This document shows positions 55,201 through 64,000 of a stretch of DNA of 64,000 bases, one piece after another. The position numbers and the translations under genes are program-made. The notes under the pieces are model-generated. The model was not told the DNA's origin. It did no database searches and worked only from the letters and a program-made list of their open reading frames with translations. Source of the DNA: Melieria omissa (lineage: Eukaryota; Arthropoda; Insecta; Diptera; Ulidiidae); assembly GCA_963971225.1 (NCBI GenBank), contig OZ020269.1, forward strand, positions 87,660,783 through 87,724,782, read 5' to 3'. Each line of letters begins with the position of its first letter. Position 1 is the stretch's first letter.

Positions 55201-56660
55201 AATCGGACTCAGTACGACATCGATCTTGAATATATTGTATAATTGTTGATTAATACATATGTAGAGGCGGACTTTCAGCTCGCCTCTGACAGAACACTTT
55301 AGAAATAAACTTATTTTCCACTTCGGATTTCTCAAAACATTTATTGATGTAATAATTGCGTCCGTCCTAATCGCTGTCTGTTCTCGAGAGTTCAATGTAC
55401 CGTTTTAAGTCCGTTATCGTTGTCCGCGCTTGTTAAGTTTCGTTCAGTCGCAGTGTCGTATTCGTAGTAGCTTTAAGTCCCAAATCCCACATATATTGTA
55501 TAAATTGTTGATTTGACTCGTGATGTGGTTTACAACGAATAACATTTTTGAATTCATGTATGCCATTATATCGATGTCTGTGGTAGTCAGCTTACGGTAT
55601 GTAATCTTCGCCAGCATCCAATATTCTTCTTCTATAATATACAGATTAGGGTGGTCAGTTATATAATGTGTGGAGTCCCACAGAATTGGCTTTCTCCACG
55701 TGTACCAATCCCGAAATCAGATAAATCCCGTTTAAACATACATGTTTGTAATGAGCCGCTCTTAGTTTCTTCTTGGTTTATTGTTGCTGGACCTTCGAAT
55801 AGTTGAACAAGGGAGCGTGTACCTTAACATAAAACATTTTCTAAATATGTAGACCAGTAATTCTGTCCTGATGTTGAAGAAAAACACTCTCGTTTTAGAA
55901 ATGGGCAGATACTACCATCAGCTAATCTAAAGTCTCCTGAATTTAGATCGTTTTAATTGAAACTTTTTATCATCAATGTATTTGTGTGTCATCACTTGTC
56001 ACGGCCGCCATGTAATATAAATTAGGACACATTTGATATTGTATGTTCAACGTCCGAAGACAGACTGACTATTTGCAAATCCAAAACCATCGGCTTAAGC
56101 TGTGCGTCAAATATGCAGACCGGCTAGCGTGCAAAAATGCTGACGCTGCGGTATACACATTCAGTGCGCGGAGTCAGTTAGTGAGACTTCGCTTGAACAG
56201 TTGTGACCATGGATCGTAATATTGTATTACGCCAAGTAGTCAGTCATGCAGGTGAAGTCTCATTGCTACAGTTGCCTTAAACTTATTCATTGAAACTTTA
56301 ATTTCCGTCATACGATCTGCAGGAGTAAATACTCACCGCGAAGCTACTAGTTCTCCTCTAAATTATAAATTGCGTTTTGCCGGTCGCGAAAATAAAAATA
56401 ATCAGCCAACTGCCGAGATAAAATACGACCGACTCGCTTGAATTCCAAATCAGAACTAACTCTTTATTTCCATTATTATTCTTAATTCATAGTTACATGT
56501 CTTGCTTACATTAAAGCATCTCTCAACACTGATGCTAATAGCTTTAGTCAATTAAAGAAAGATTGAATTGTTTATATTAAACATTTGGAATCTAATAGAT
56601 TCATAGATTCCAAAGAATTCGCATCACTTTAAGTGCTCATAATAAGCGAATTCTGGCATT
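55201..56660. other. No recognised gene
   Basis: About 1.46 kb of AT-rich sequence. A 66-codon minus frame at 55195-55395 has no recognisable domain. 56442-56520 has the look of an LTR end (AACTCTTTATTTCC...), without a partner. Confidence 0.4.
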
Positions 56661-56684
56661 AATTGTTTATAAATGGCATTTACC

Positions 56685-57010
56685 GCTAATGCCATGGGGT
56701 GTCATAACTTCCATGTGTACAACTACCATCGGAGTCAATTTGTCCGAATGTGATAAGGTTATGTCTAAATGGAACCATAGATTGGATTCCTTCCATTTGA
56801 GTCCCAAACATAGTAATTTTACCCGTTTCTATCAAATCTTCAAATGCTGCTCGAGGAAAATTAATGATTTCACTGTAAAGGCCTCCATTCTGGAATTGAT
56901 CAAGTGTTTTTCCACATCGCTAAACGAAATGTTGGTATTCCATAAGACAACTGATAACATCAATTTGGGTGAATTTTAACGCTTGCAAGACACGAATTCT
57001 TCGTTGATGG
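56685..57010 (-). pseudogene. Glycoprotein-like coding remnant, unassigned
   Basis: The minus-strand frame from about 56895 to 56690 is open for some 67 codons and has coding character (I-I-N-F-P-R-A-A-F-E-D-L-I, I-T-M-F-G, F-G-Q-I-D-S-D-G-S-C). The upstream bases look coding in a shifted frame. The motif layout vaguely recalls glycoproteins of negative-strand insect viruses that are found as endogenous copies or as env genes of BEL elements. I cannot confirm this. It ends in TAG and is isolated among fragments. Confidence 0.25.
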
Positions 57011-57520
57011 GTTGTAATATTCCGATGTTGAATTGTACATATACCCAGATTGGTCAATGATATCTGAGTAATGTTACTACCAGTATAAGAACGAATGTTC
57101 GTTTATTGAAAAACTGTTAAGAAAAATACAATTGAATAAAAAAGGAAATAGTTGATTAAATCTTTGACGTCGCGCCGGTTATGCGTCCGCTCCGCTCGTT
57201 GTTCGTCGGTCAACTGCTGCTTCGCCCGCCTGGCCGCTGCGAACTCGCCGTCGCTCTCCGTTCGCCGCGGTCGCCATTGTAATTAACTCTTACACCAGTA
57301 TCAGCACAATCATATCCGATTATACTGTAAGCACTTTAAGTAGATAAGAAGATCACCCAGAGAGAAATTAAAATACTTTGAGCTGGCATGATTGACTTCT
57401 AAATGCAATGGTGATGGTAGTGTGGATCTCTTAAGATCCAATCTGTCTATTGTAAAACTTATAATGACACAACTCATTTCTGTAATGAACAAATTGTGGT
57501 CCACATATAGTGGACAGGCG
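57011..57520. other. No recognised gene
   Basis: About 510 bases, with a GC-rich block at 57165-57275 (CGCTCCGCTCG, CGCCCGCCTGGCC) in otherwise AT-rich surroundings. A 90-codon minus frame (57310-57582) shows no domain. Confidence 0.4.
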
Positions 57521-57538
57521 CCCCCACATTGGGCGCCA
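57521..57538 (-). other. tRNA-Lys-like primer-binding site and LTR edge
   Basis: Minus strand TGGCGCCCAATGTGGGGG matches 16 of 18 bases of the known tRNA-Lys(1,2) primer-site sequence. Four bases away an LTR-like edge begins (plus TGTAATGA at 57543). A related copy, TGTAATGAACAAATTGTGG, sits at 57481. Confidence 0.45.
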
Positions 57539-57710
57539 TTTCTGTAATGAAAACAAATTGCGGTAGCATATAAATTAAACAATTCGTTGAGTTTTGCTTA
57601 TGACTTTATTTACACCCGCACGATCGCTGGTGGTGTTGAAGATTAAGAGTCTGACAAAAGACTTAACTAAAGTTATCCTACCCTACTCTGCTGCGTTGTG
57701 TGGAAGCTAG

Positions 57711-57840
57711 CTACTGTTGATGCTGTGCTGACGTTGCAGTTGTTGATGCTGCTATCGCGCTTGCAGTCTCTGGCTGATGCTGTGCTGACGTTGCAATTGT
57801 CGATGCTGCTATCGCGCTTGCAGTTTCTGGCTGAATATTG
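57711..57840 (-). repeat. 57-63 bp coding tandem repeat
   Basis: Two and a half copies around GATGCTGCTATCGCGCTTGCAGT. On the minus strand they read as Q-P-E-T-A-S-A-I-A-A-S-T repeats inside a 62-codon frame (57711-57899), probably low-complexity gag-type or leader sequence. Confidence 0.6.
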
Positions 57841-57899
57841 TTGATGTTTGCAGTTTCTGGCTGAAGAATGTGGCCTTGGCTGGTGCTATTTGGTTGCAT

Positions 57900-58478
57900 C
57901 CAGCCGGATGCGCGGTAGCCAGTGTTAACTTATATGAAGCCTCTGAGTTGGTGTAAAAATCTTTATTGCTTGCTGAAGTTAAATTGAAGGTTACAAAACA
58001 CGTGGCTACTGTCCGAATCGCGTGATGACGAAGAAGAAGGGCAGCCAACGTGGAAGTGAAGTCAGCAGAGTTGCATTTGCCTGCATGTGGTTGCCACATA
58101 TATAAGTTAGTTCCGACTCGATCGGAACGCGTTCTTTATTGTTCAAAGCTCAACTTAAAACTAAACTACCAGCTAAAATCTTCTTACGAACTAGCCCAAG
58201 CACGTCGCTGAACAGCGCTGCGTAATCGATATTGCGAAATCGATGCTTGCAGCCCTGTCAGCGTTTCTGTCCGAAAAGAGCGGACGCCGCAATGCGTTGC
58301 GAAATTAGTCGCAGACGCATTGCCAGCGTTCTTTGCCGAAATTGTAAGGCCGTTGACATTAACCGAAGTGCCAATGCCAACAGCCGAAAAAACGCGCTCC
58401 TCAGCAACATTGTATGGTTGTTGACATTAACTGAAGTGTTAATGTCAACATCCGGAAATATTGGTGCCGTCCGTCAAC
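57900..58478. other. No recognised gene; short duplications
   Basis: About 580 bases. It includes two similar blocks (GTTGACATTAACCGAAGTGCCAATG near 58352 and GTTGACATTAACTGAAGTG near 58420) and a TATATAAG element at about 58098. Confidence 0.4.
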
Positions 58479-59553
58479 TTATATAGCCCTACGTTTCGTC
58501 CTTTTTGTAATGTACATATTAAACACAATGCACGGAAAACGAAACACCCGAACTCGGGCGGTAGTTTCCCGAGAATTGTAGAGTGGAAGATGGTAAAGAA
58601 AGAGGCTTAACCTCAATGTTGATAACCGTGTACCCAAGAACCAATCTTGGCCCACGTCATTGTTCACCCCAGGTTATAATGCTGGCCAATTTCGTGTAGG
58701 ACGCGTGGGCGCTGTCGTCCGCGAACGATATGTTACACTTCATTTTTCTGTATTTGCAGCCATTGAAGTCCATAATTTGCTTCAAGTTTGAACTGGCAAC
58801 GCTAGTGCGGGCGCCTGTATCGAAATACGCCTGGCCCAATACGCCAAAAAGCTGAACGTTCGCAGGTGATATGTTGGTTTCAATCGAGTTTTATGTGAGC
58901 GCATTAAAACTCACCGCCCCTCCATCAGGCTTAGCTTTGCCACTGCAGGTGGGGCATTTTGCGCGGCTATACCCCGACGCATTGCAACCGTAACATGTCA
59001 GCTTTGGCCTGCACTAGCGTCGACCCTGATACTGCGTTCTTGTCTTCCTCATCTTTTCTTGTCTTCAGAAAAGATTCTACTAACTTAAAAATATCTTAGA
59101 TTTTCTCAATCTCTTTAAACGTGTTTATCGAAGAAATAAATTCCTCCACTTTAGTTGGATTGCGTTCTCCGTTAAAACGTGCAGTGCAGGTGCTGAAGGA
59201 CCCTGTCTTCGTGTTGTTAGCTAACATGGCCGCCATTAGGCGCTCAAATGATCTGACGATAAGACCATATTGCCCTCTTCTTTCTTCTCCGCTACGCGCT
59301 TACTATGACGTACAGTAACACTCTTGTCGCGAAATTCAGCCACGATGTTGGGCGCCAATTTATAGCAGAAACTGCGGTTGAGAGTTTTGATCTCCCTTGA
59401 TCCTCGATGTTTCCTTGACGAGTTCCGTCGCCGTGATTGACAATGTCTGAATCTGCGGCTGCGGTTTGATTTGGCATACCGCTTCCATATATCAAAATTT
59501 TCTCTGCCACGCAATTTCTCAAATGGAAACGGCAAGTTGTTGTTCGAAGCCAT
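58479..59553 (-). pseudogene. LTR-retrotransposon gag-protease remnant
   Basis: Minus strand, several frames. It starts M-A-S-N-N-N-L-P-F-P-F-E-K-L (59553) with N-F-D-I-W-K-R-Y, a Gag start. Later come A-R-F-N-G-E-R-N-P-T-K-V-E-E-F near 59180, a single zinc knuckle C-Y-G-C-N-A-S-G-Y-S-R-A-K-C near 58990, and a retroviral-type protease with Y-F-D-T-G-A-R near 58825 continuing to L-G-T near 58640. Frameshifts and stops interrupt it at least three times. The leader of a tRNA-Ser-primed LTR (about 59986) lies upstream, and the two could be one element. Confidence 0.65.
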
Positions 59554-59968
59554 ATTTTTTGTTTAAATCCAAACGTTTAAATTAGAGTTCATTTGCAAAG
59601 GCCCATGACCATCCGACAGTACATCCACCAACACACATCGACATCCATTCCATGATGAGTTCCGTCGCCGTGATCGCAAATATCTTGATCTGCGGCTGTA
59701 ATTGCTGTTGTTATGTTGTGTTCTCCATCGCTATTAGTTTTAGTGTTTTTCTTTGTTTTTATTTATTTTTCTTCTCAGGTGCTCTAGTTTTTCTATGAGA
59801 TGGAAGATCTTCGCTGTTTTTGCTCCCTTTGAATATAATTCTGTTCGAGTTGTGAAGATTTTAGTGGCTCTGTCTATCTGCTTGATTGAGGGTGGATTGG
59901 ATCTTATCTTTAGACAAGTTTAGTTCCGATTTTTCGTTGGTCTTTTTTCTGTCTTATATTAGAATAAG
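59554..59968. other. Leader region with a short direct repeat
   Basis: No gene. GAGTTCCGTCGCCGTGAT and nearby TCTGCGGCTG occur at 59420-59460 and again at about 59656-59696, an imperfect 45-60 bp duplication. Confidence 0.5.
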
Positions 59969-60049
59969 AAGCCGTCGACTGCGCCAATTATGTGTTTATT
60001 CCGTTTTATACCTTAAGGCCAAAATAAAACGACCGAAACAACATAACTC
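59966..60049 (-). repeat. Remnant LTR with tRNA-Ser-like primer site
   Basis: Minus strand TGGCGCAGTCGACGGC (59986 downward) follows an LTR end ...ATAAT(T), the same arrangement as element B. The LTR itself is only 63 bp (59987-60049, AATTATGTG...ACATAACT) and is followed by CGCG, so most of it is deleted. Confidence 0.55.
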
Positions 60050-60418
60050 GCGAGTTATGGTTTTGTGTCTTCGGATATAGTTCTTGTAAAATAAAAAAAC
60101 TTCCGAAACTAAATTTTTTTCATATAAGTATTTATTAATCCGTGCAGCGGTTTTGTTTGCCGTGAATCTTAAGACTGACTGACTGACACAATCTCCAAAA
60201 CGAAAAAGGGAAGAAGGAAATTGGATTTTTATGCAGGGGTGCCACCTGGTACTCGGCATCACCAAGATCAATGCTACCCTTAAAACGTAGCTGGAGTCTT
60301 CAGCTTTCATAAATAGGGTTATGTCCGCTTTCTTATCCATTGGTTCCACTCATACGTACGTCTCTCCGTAAAACATTTTAAACATCCGTGATCCCGTAGT
60401 TTGGGGCATGTACATTAG
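60050..60418. other. LTR-like start, no gene
   Basis: Directly after CGCG (60050-60053) a new AGTTATGG...-type edge begins at 60054, suggesting two errantivirus-type ends sharing one CGCG site. No partner end could be fixed. Confidence 0.35.
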
Positions 60419-61032
60419 TTAGTCAAAGTTGTCCATCCAGAAGCCATTAGATCTGATGGCACATAGAATCCGCAAAGATGTTCTTTTAGGCGATTTGGTT
60501 CTGAATAACATCCTGGTCTCCATGAGGCGTATCTGCATATCCAATAGTTCAGATAGAGTTTTAACATAGATGAACAAACCTGCGGCGTTTGATCTGTCGT
60601 TAGCACCTTGAGCAATGAGCGAAATCAAATCTTTATCAGGAATGTAGCCTGGGGACGCGATTTGCTGCATATCCATAAAATATTGAGAAGTTCTTTTTTG
60701 AATTCGACCCAATCAACGGCAAAGCTCATAAAGTCTTGCTCAATTTCAGCAATTGTATCGTTAGGTTTTTCGATGGCGCGATACACACGTCTTGTGTTAT
60801 GGACATTTTCTTTTTGAAAATTGACAATTTGCTGAAGCTTCCTGTTCATTTCTCTATTTATTTCGTTGCTTTCATCCAAATAGTTTTTTAAGCGATCTGT
60901 TGGGTTTTCCCTTCTTACACGCTTTGGAGTACTCCAACCATCGGATAGTTCACTATGCCGCTTTGTTGAACTTGCGCGAGTTATGTTCCCTTGTCTGCTA
61001 CTGCTAATTATGCTCCCGTTTGCTGCCACCAA
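60419..61032 (-). pseudogene. gag-like remnant
   Basis: Two overlapping minus frames. 61032 to 60625 begins M-V-A-A-N-G-S and is charged and helical (L-K-N-Y-L-D-E-S-N-E-I-N-R-E-M). 60712 to 60419 has P-D-K-D-L-I-S-L-I-A-Q-G-A-N-D-R-S. A frameshift near 60640-60710 separates them. A basic, coiled-coil N-terminus with a following helical core suggests an LTR-element Gag, but no diagnostic motif is present. Confidence 0.35.
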
Positions 61033-61291
61033 ATAACAACCTCACGTCTTGATTGCCAATTACAAAGTGAAGTTTTTATTGAATAAATGCTTAAAACGAA
61101 ACTTAAAATAAATGACAATTTTTGCTTACTAACTATTTTGGTTTTTCTCGGGAAGTTTTTTGGGAACGGAAATTTGGCAGACGAATTCTGCAGAAAAATG
61201 GGAGTCGTTTGCAAAACGCTTCGCGGTGTCGTTTGCCCAGCGCTCCACGTTTTGCCGCCTCAGCAACTTTGCGCAACGTTTGTAGCGTTGG
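61033..61291. other. No supported gene
   Basis: Short spacer before the poly(A) end of the R1-like fragment. Confidence 0.4.
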
Positions 61292-62125
61292 TAGGTTTTT
61301 TTTTTTTTTGTTTTTTTTTTTTTATTTTAACGAGGAGGGAAGCATCAACAGCCACCCAGTCAGTGCGAGACTTTAACACGCTAAACCCTCCTCTCGTCCG
61401 AACGGTTACCCCCCCCCCTGGGACCACCGTGAGGTATTTCGTCAGGAGGCCGTTGTGAGCGTTGCCACTCAATCGTCTGTTTTGTCTGTCTTTATTGTCT
61501 GTGTTTCTGTTGCCTTGTTGGCAGCGCCTTGCTGCTGTATGAAGTGCCCTTGTGCCCTACTCCTGTATATCAAGCGGCGCAACTCCTGTTGCCGCAGTCG
61601 GTTATGCTCCACGTTGTTCATTTCGCAGCGCTGTGCGCGCCGCTTTCCGCGCACGCTCAATGCGTCTCAGGCTCTGCATAATCATAGCCGCTGCTGATGT
61701 TACTGCTCTCCAATTCTCGGCTCTTTCGCACATAAGCGACACCAGATTTGTTTGCCGTGGGCGTTGACCGAGGGCTGCGCTTAGGTTGTTTTGTACTTCG
61801 CTGAACCGTGGGCACACGAAAAATACGTGCTGCGCAGTTTCGTAAGCATCCGGACAGCGCGGGCAGTACGGATCATCCTCGTGCTTATACTTGTGGAGGT
61901 ACTGCTTAAAGCAGCCGTGCCCACTTAGTATTTGTGTGATGTGGTAGTCAAGCTCCCCATGTTTGCGGCTTATCCACTCGTTGATGTCTCCGATGAGGCT
62001 ATACGTCCAGCGGCCTTTGTTGGACTGGTTCCATTTACGCTGCCATTCCGCTACGGTTTTACACCTTTCGGCTAACTTGTGGCGTCGGTAGGCGTTGGTA
62101 GGCAGTTGCGTCAGCATGTACGCTG
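61292..62125 (-). mobile_element. 5'-truncated R1-clade non-LTR insertion with poly(A)
   Basis: The coding 3' end of ORF2 (62117-61602), a 3' UTR, and an A-rich tail on the minus strand (61292-61328) form a typical 5'-truncated retroposed copy. A run of nine C at 61410-61418 lies in the 3' UTR. Confidence 0.75.
61602..62117 (-). pseudogene. R1-clade ORF2 C-terminal domain
   Basis: 171 codons, open. It contains the post-RT zinc motif C-P-R-C-P-D-A-Y-E-T-A-Q-H-V-F-F-V-C-P-R-F near residue 90, preceded by T-Q-I-L-S-G-H-G-C-F, a pattern characteristic of R1-clade ORF2 tails. RT and endonuclease are missing by 5' truncation. It ends N-E-Q-R-G-A. It lies opposite in strand to the array element and cannot be that element's own missing end. 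Confidence 0.82.
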
Positions 62126-62162
62126 AGTACGTAACTCGCGCGGTTCCTCGTTAAGTTCCTTG
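62126..62162. other. CGCG site with TAACT edge
   Basis: GTAACTCGCGCG at 62130-62141 repeats the errantivirus edge plus CGCG pattern. A mirrored GCGCGAGTTATG lies at 62280. No full LTR connects them. Confidence 0.3.
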
Positions 62163-62492
62163 TCACTTTCCTCGCCTGTGCCTACTGATATCCCAGATAC
62201 ACCTGCCACGGACTGTGCAATGCCACAGATGCGCCTCCGATTGGTTCAACACATGTTTAGCGAAATGCCCTCCTTCAGTCGCGCGAGTTATGTTATCTTG
62301 GAGTGAAATTATATAATTTATTTCCAACTTATATTTCGTCTTAATAATTAGATCATTTTCAATTTCATTATTTCCTTGTATAAGTTTATTTTTTATATTT
62401 GCACTTTGAATTACTTCGTTAATTTTTTCATTAGTCATTTTATTTATGATTACTTGTCTGTTATTATTCTCTAAAAATGGTTTGCAACACAA
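62163..62492 (-). pseudogene. Unrecognised 109-codon ORF, likely retroelement debris
   Basis: Asn/Ile/Lys-rich frame that crosses the CGCGAGTTATG junction at 62280 in mid-reading, so at least its C-terminal third is a fortuitous join. The N-terminal part looks like an AT-rich errantivirus env or pol piece, without a diagnostic motif. Confidence 0.25.
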
Positions 62493-63822
62493 GGTGCACC
62501 AATAATGTTTTGATATTTTTTTTATTATTATTATTATTTTTTAAATACGAGCCAACGCGCAGGGGAAACCCCTATAAATGCGGGCATTGCGCTGGTTCAG
62601 GACATCTACCATCTACCCCCGAATTCTCAACTGAAGTTAATCGTGTCTGAATCGTTTTCAGCTGGTCCAGGTAGCATTCACCGCCCCGGTCAGCTCGGTA
62701 ACTGATTTTGACAGAAGCTCCATCAGATTCTTTCTAATTACTTCTTATTATTTTTCGATTCACAAGGACTTACCCCACGCACGGATCTATGATAATCCCA
62801 GGAAGGCTTCTAACGACTCGTTGGAAAGGTTGGCGGCTGTATGTTGTTTTTCTTTTCTTATTTCGTTTTTTCCGCTGGTTTCCTTACAGTTTCAGCATTT
62901 CCTGCAAGCGTCATTTTATTAGTATTTCTCAGAAGTGATTATTATTTTTAATGTTTTGGTTGTGGGGCTTTACTGTGTTCTGACGGGAACAGCGACATGC
63001 GCCTCGTGGGCGCCCCATACTGCAATAGTCTAGCGTTTTACTCTTTTGGTCAAGAAAGGGCCGTGTTATCCTTTTTAGTCGTCCGCGTTTACGATTGCGG
63101 TCGACCTACTAAGGCACGACTTACTCCACAACAATAATTTGGGCTTGAAGCGATCTCCGGCGTGTTCTTATGGGAACACCAAGAAATGGCCGCTGTGATC
63201 GTGGAATAGTTGCCGTGTTCTCACGGGAACGACAACGTGCACCCGATAGGGCGTACCAGGATCACTTCGCGGCGGCTATCGCAAGACCACAAAATTTATT
63301 AACCATTGCCGATTTACGTGGATACCGTGGCTTGAGTGCTTTCGTTTACAATTATCTTCACTTTCTACTTTAAATGTTCTTTTAGTCTGGAGGGTCTGGC
63401 TTTTTGGGCTACAGAGTCGCAGACTTGAACTTGGTTACAATCAGTTCTACAAAATTTGTTATCGTTTTACTTTGTTTTATTTAGTGGTGATGGTGCTTTA
63501 TAGGTTTTTCCTTTTCACTTCGAGGCCTGAGGCTCTTCGTGGTCACAGGTCCTTTTTCTTATTGTTATACCCTGGAGGGTCCCGTAGGAGTCGCAGGGTC
63601 TGGACGTATTTTGTCATTTCGTTTTTATTTTAATTTTTTTAAGGACTGGAGGCTCCCGTAGGAATCGCAGCCGGAAATTTTCACTTTTTTCACCACATCA
63701 CTTTTTATCACTTCCACTACACTTTTAGGCTGTGGCCCGGCTTCCTTTAAAGACCTGCGACGACCAGCCTTACACTCGTACCACGATGTCCTTTTTCCAA
63801 GGAGCCCGCATTTTATTTGCGG
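62493..63822 (-). other. Leader of a gypsy-type element, no gene
   Basis: About 1.3 kb without a supported ORF. Repeated TCTGGAGGGTCTGGC and GGAGGxTCCCGTAGGAxTCGCAG blocks lie at about 63387, 63571 and 63648. A similar block is in the leader of element B (34721). A CCCGCA...TGCGGG hairpin lies at 63805-63823 next to the primer site. Confidence 0.5.
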
Positions 63823-63840
63823 GTCCCTGCTCGGGCGCCA
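63823..63840 (-). other. tRNA-Lys-like primer-binding site
   Basis: Minus strand TGGCGCCCGAGCAGGGAC matches 17 of 18 bases of the known tRNA-Lys(3) primer-site sequence. It shares its first T with the LTR end. Confidence 0.75.
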
Positions 63841-64000
63841 GTTAAGGCGCTCCTTCCCAGGAGCGCCAAAAAATTAAAGTTGGGGCCGACCACGGGGCCT
63901 CTATTCTGTCGCTGCAAAGGAAAAAGCCTTCAATTTGGTTATAATAATTTTATTTACCCAACTGCTCCGTTGCACGACTCAGAAAGAAGTGAACTAACAT
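63840..64000 (-). repeat. Gypsy-type 5' LTR, cut by window edge
   Basis: It begins AGTTAAGGCGCTCC on the plus strand and runs off the right edge. Its orientation is fixed by the adjacent primer site. An 8-base inverted pair (GGCGCTCC / GGAGCGCC, 63846-63868) lies near the LTR end. Confidence 0.65.

Noticed and set aside
55195..55395. 66-codon minus ORF as a gene
   Set aside because: Short, AT-rich and without a motif; left as unassigned sequence.
61290..61330. Long T run as a simple-sequence repeat
   Set aside because: Better explained as the poly(A) tail of the minus-strand R1-like insertion whose ORF2 end lies just upstream.

Overview
This window looks like transposon-packed heterochromatin from an insect, most likely a brachyceran fly. 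That reading rests on the errantivirus-type LTRs (AGTTA/AATTA...TAACT ends, 4-bp YRYR target duplications, an env gene), the BEL/Pao elements, the R1-clade non-LTR elements and the 56-65 nt introns of the DNA-transposon genes. Tephritid versus other flies is a guess. I find no host gene, tRNA, rRNA or CRISPR. Almost every recognisable coding unit belongs to a mobile element, and nearly all lie on the minus strand.

Layout. 1-2208: 5' end of a Ty3/gypsy-type element (SAP-domain gag with 81-bp internal repeats, broken) with a THAP-like fragment in its leader. 2261-7560: BEL/Pao element (3' LTR, pol, gag; 5' LTR not found). 7650-8412: possible TIR element. 8451-18233: two minisatellites lead into four near-identical 2.4-kb tandem units. 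Each unit holds minisatellites, an errantivirus-type solo LTR, and the 5' leader plus a truncated ORF1 of an R1-clade element. A fifth, diverged unit runs on into a longer but broken copy of that element (to about 22965).

22966-36294: a roughly 75-bp satellite split by three insertions at CGCG/CGTG sites. These are errantivirus-like element A (23109-29958), B (30107-35750, with env) and solo LTR C (35826-36145). Element A is itself invaded by a RAG1/Transib-like transposon, which contains an apparently intact pogo/Tigger element (25226-27486). 36303-39482: a hAT element with perfect 8-bp TSD, 12-bp TIRs and a gene that reads cleanly across one 56-nt intron. 39913-40208: second BEL LTR. 40320-41180: PIF/Harbinger-like transposase. 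42482-51397: a decayed hAT whose 3' end carries a very young BEL/Pao element (42740-49028; LTRs differ by one 3-bp indel).

51400-64000: a graveyard of fragments, all minus where orientation can be judged: an arthropod repeat-family protein, Tc1-like, R1-like ORF1, a glycoprotein-like remnant, gag-protease, gag, the R1-like ORF2 3' end with poly(A), and several LTR/PBS junctions. The right edge enters a gypsy-type LTR with a tRNA-Lys-like primer site.

The genes do not form a pathway. The parts are related by nesting, which gives an order of insertion. The strand bias, nesting and repeated errantivirus insertions together resemble a unistrand piRNA cluster of the flamenco kind. That is inference from layout only.
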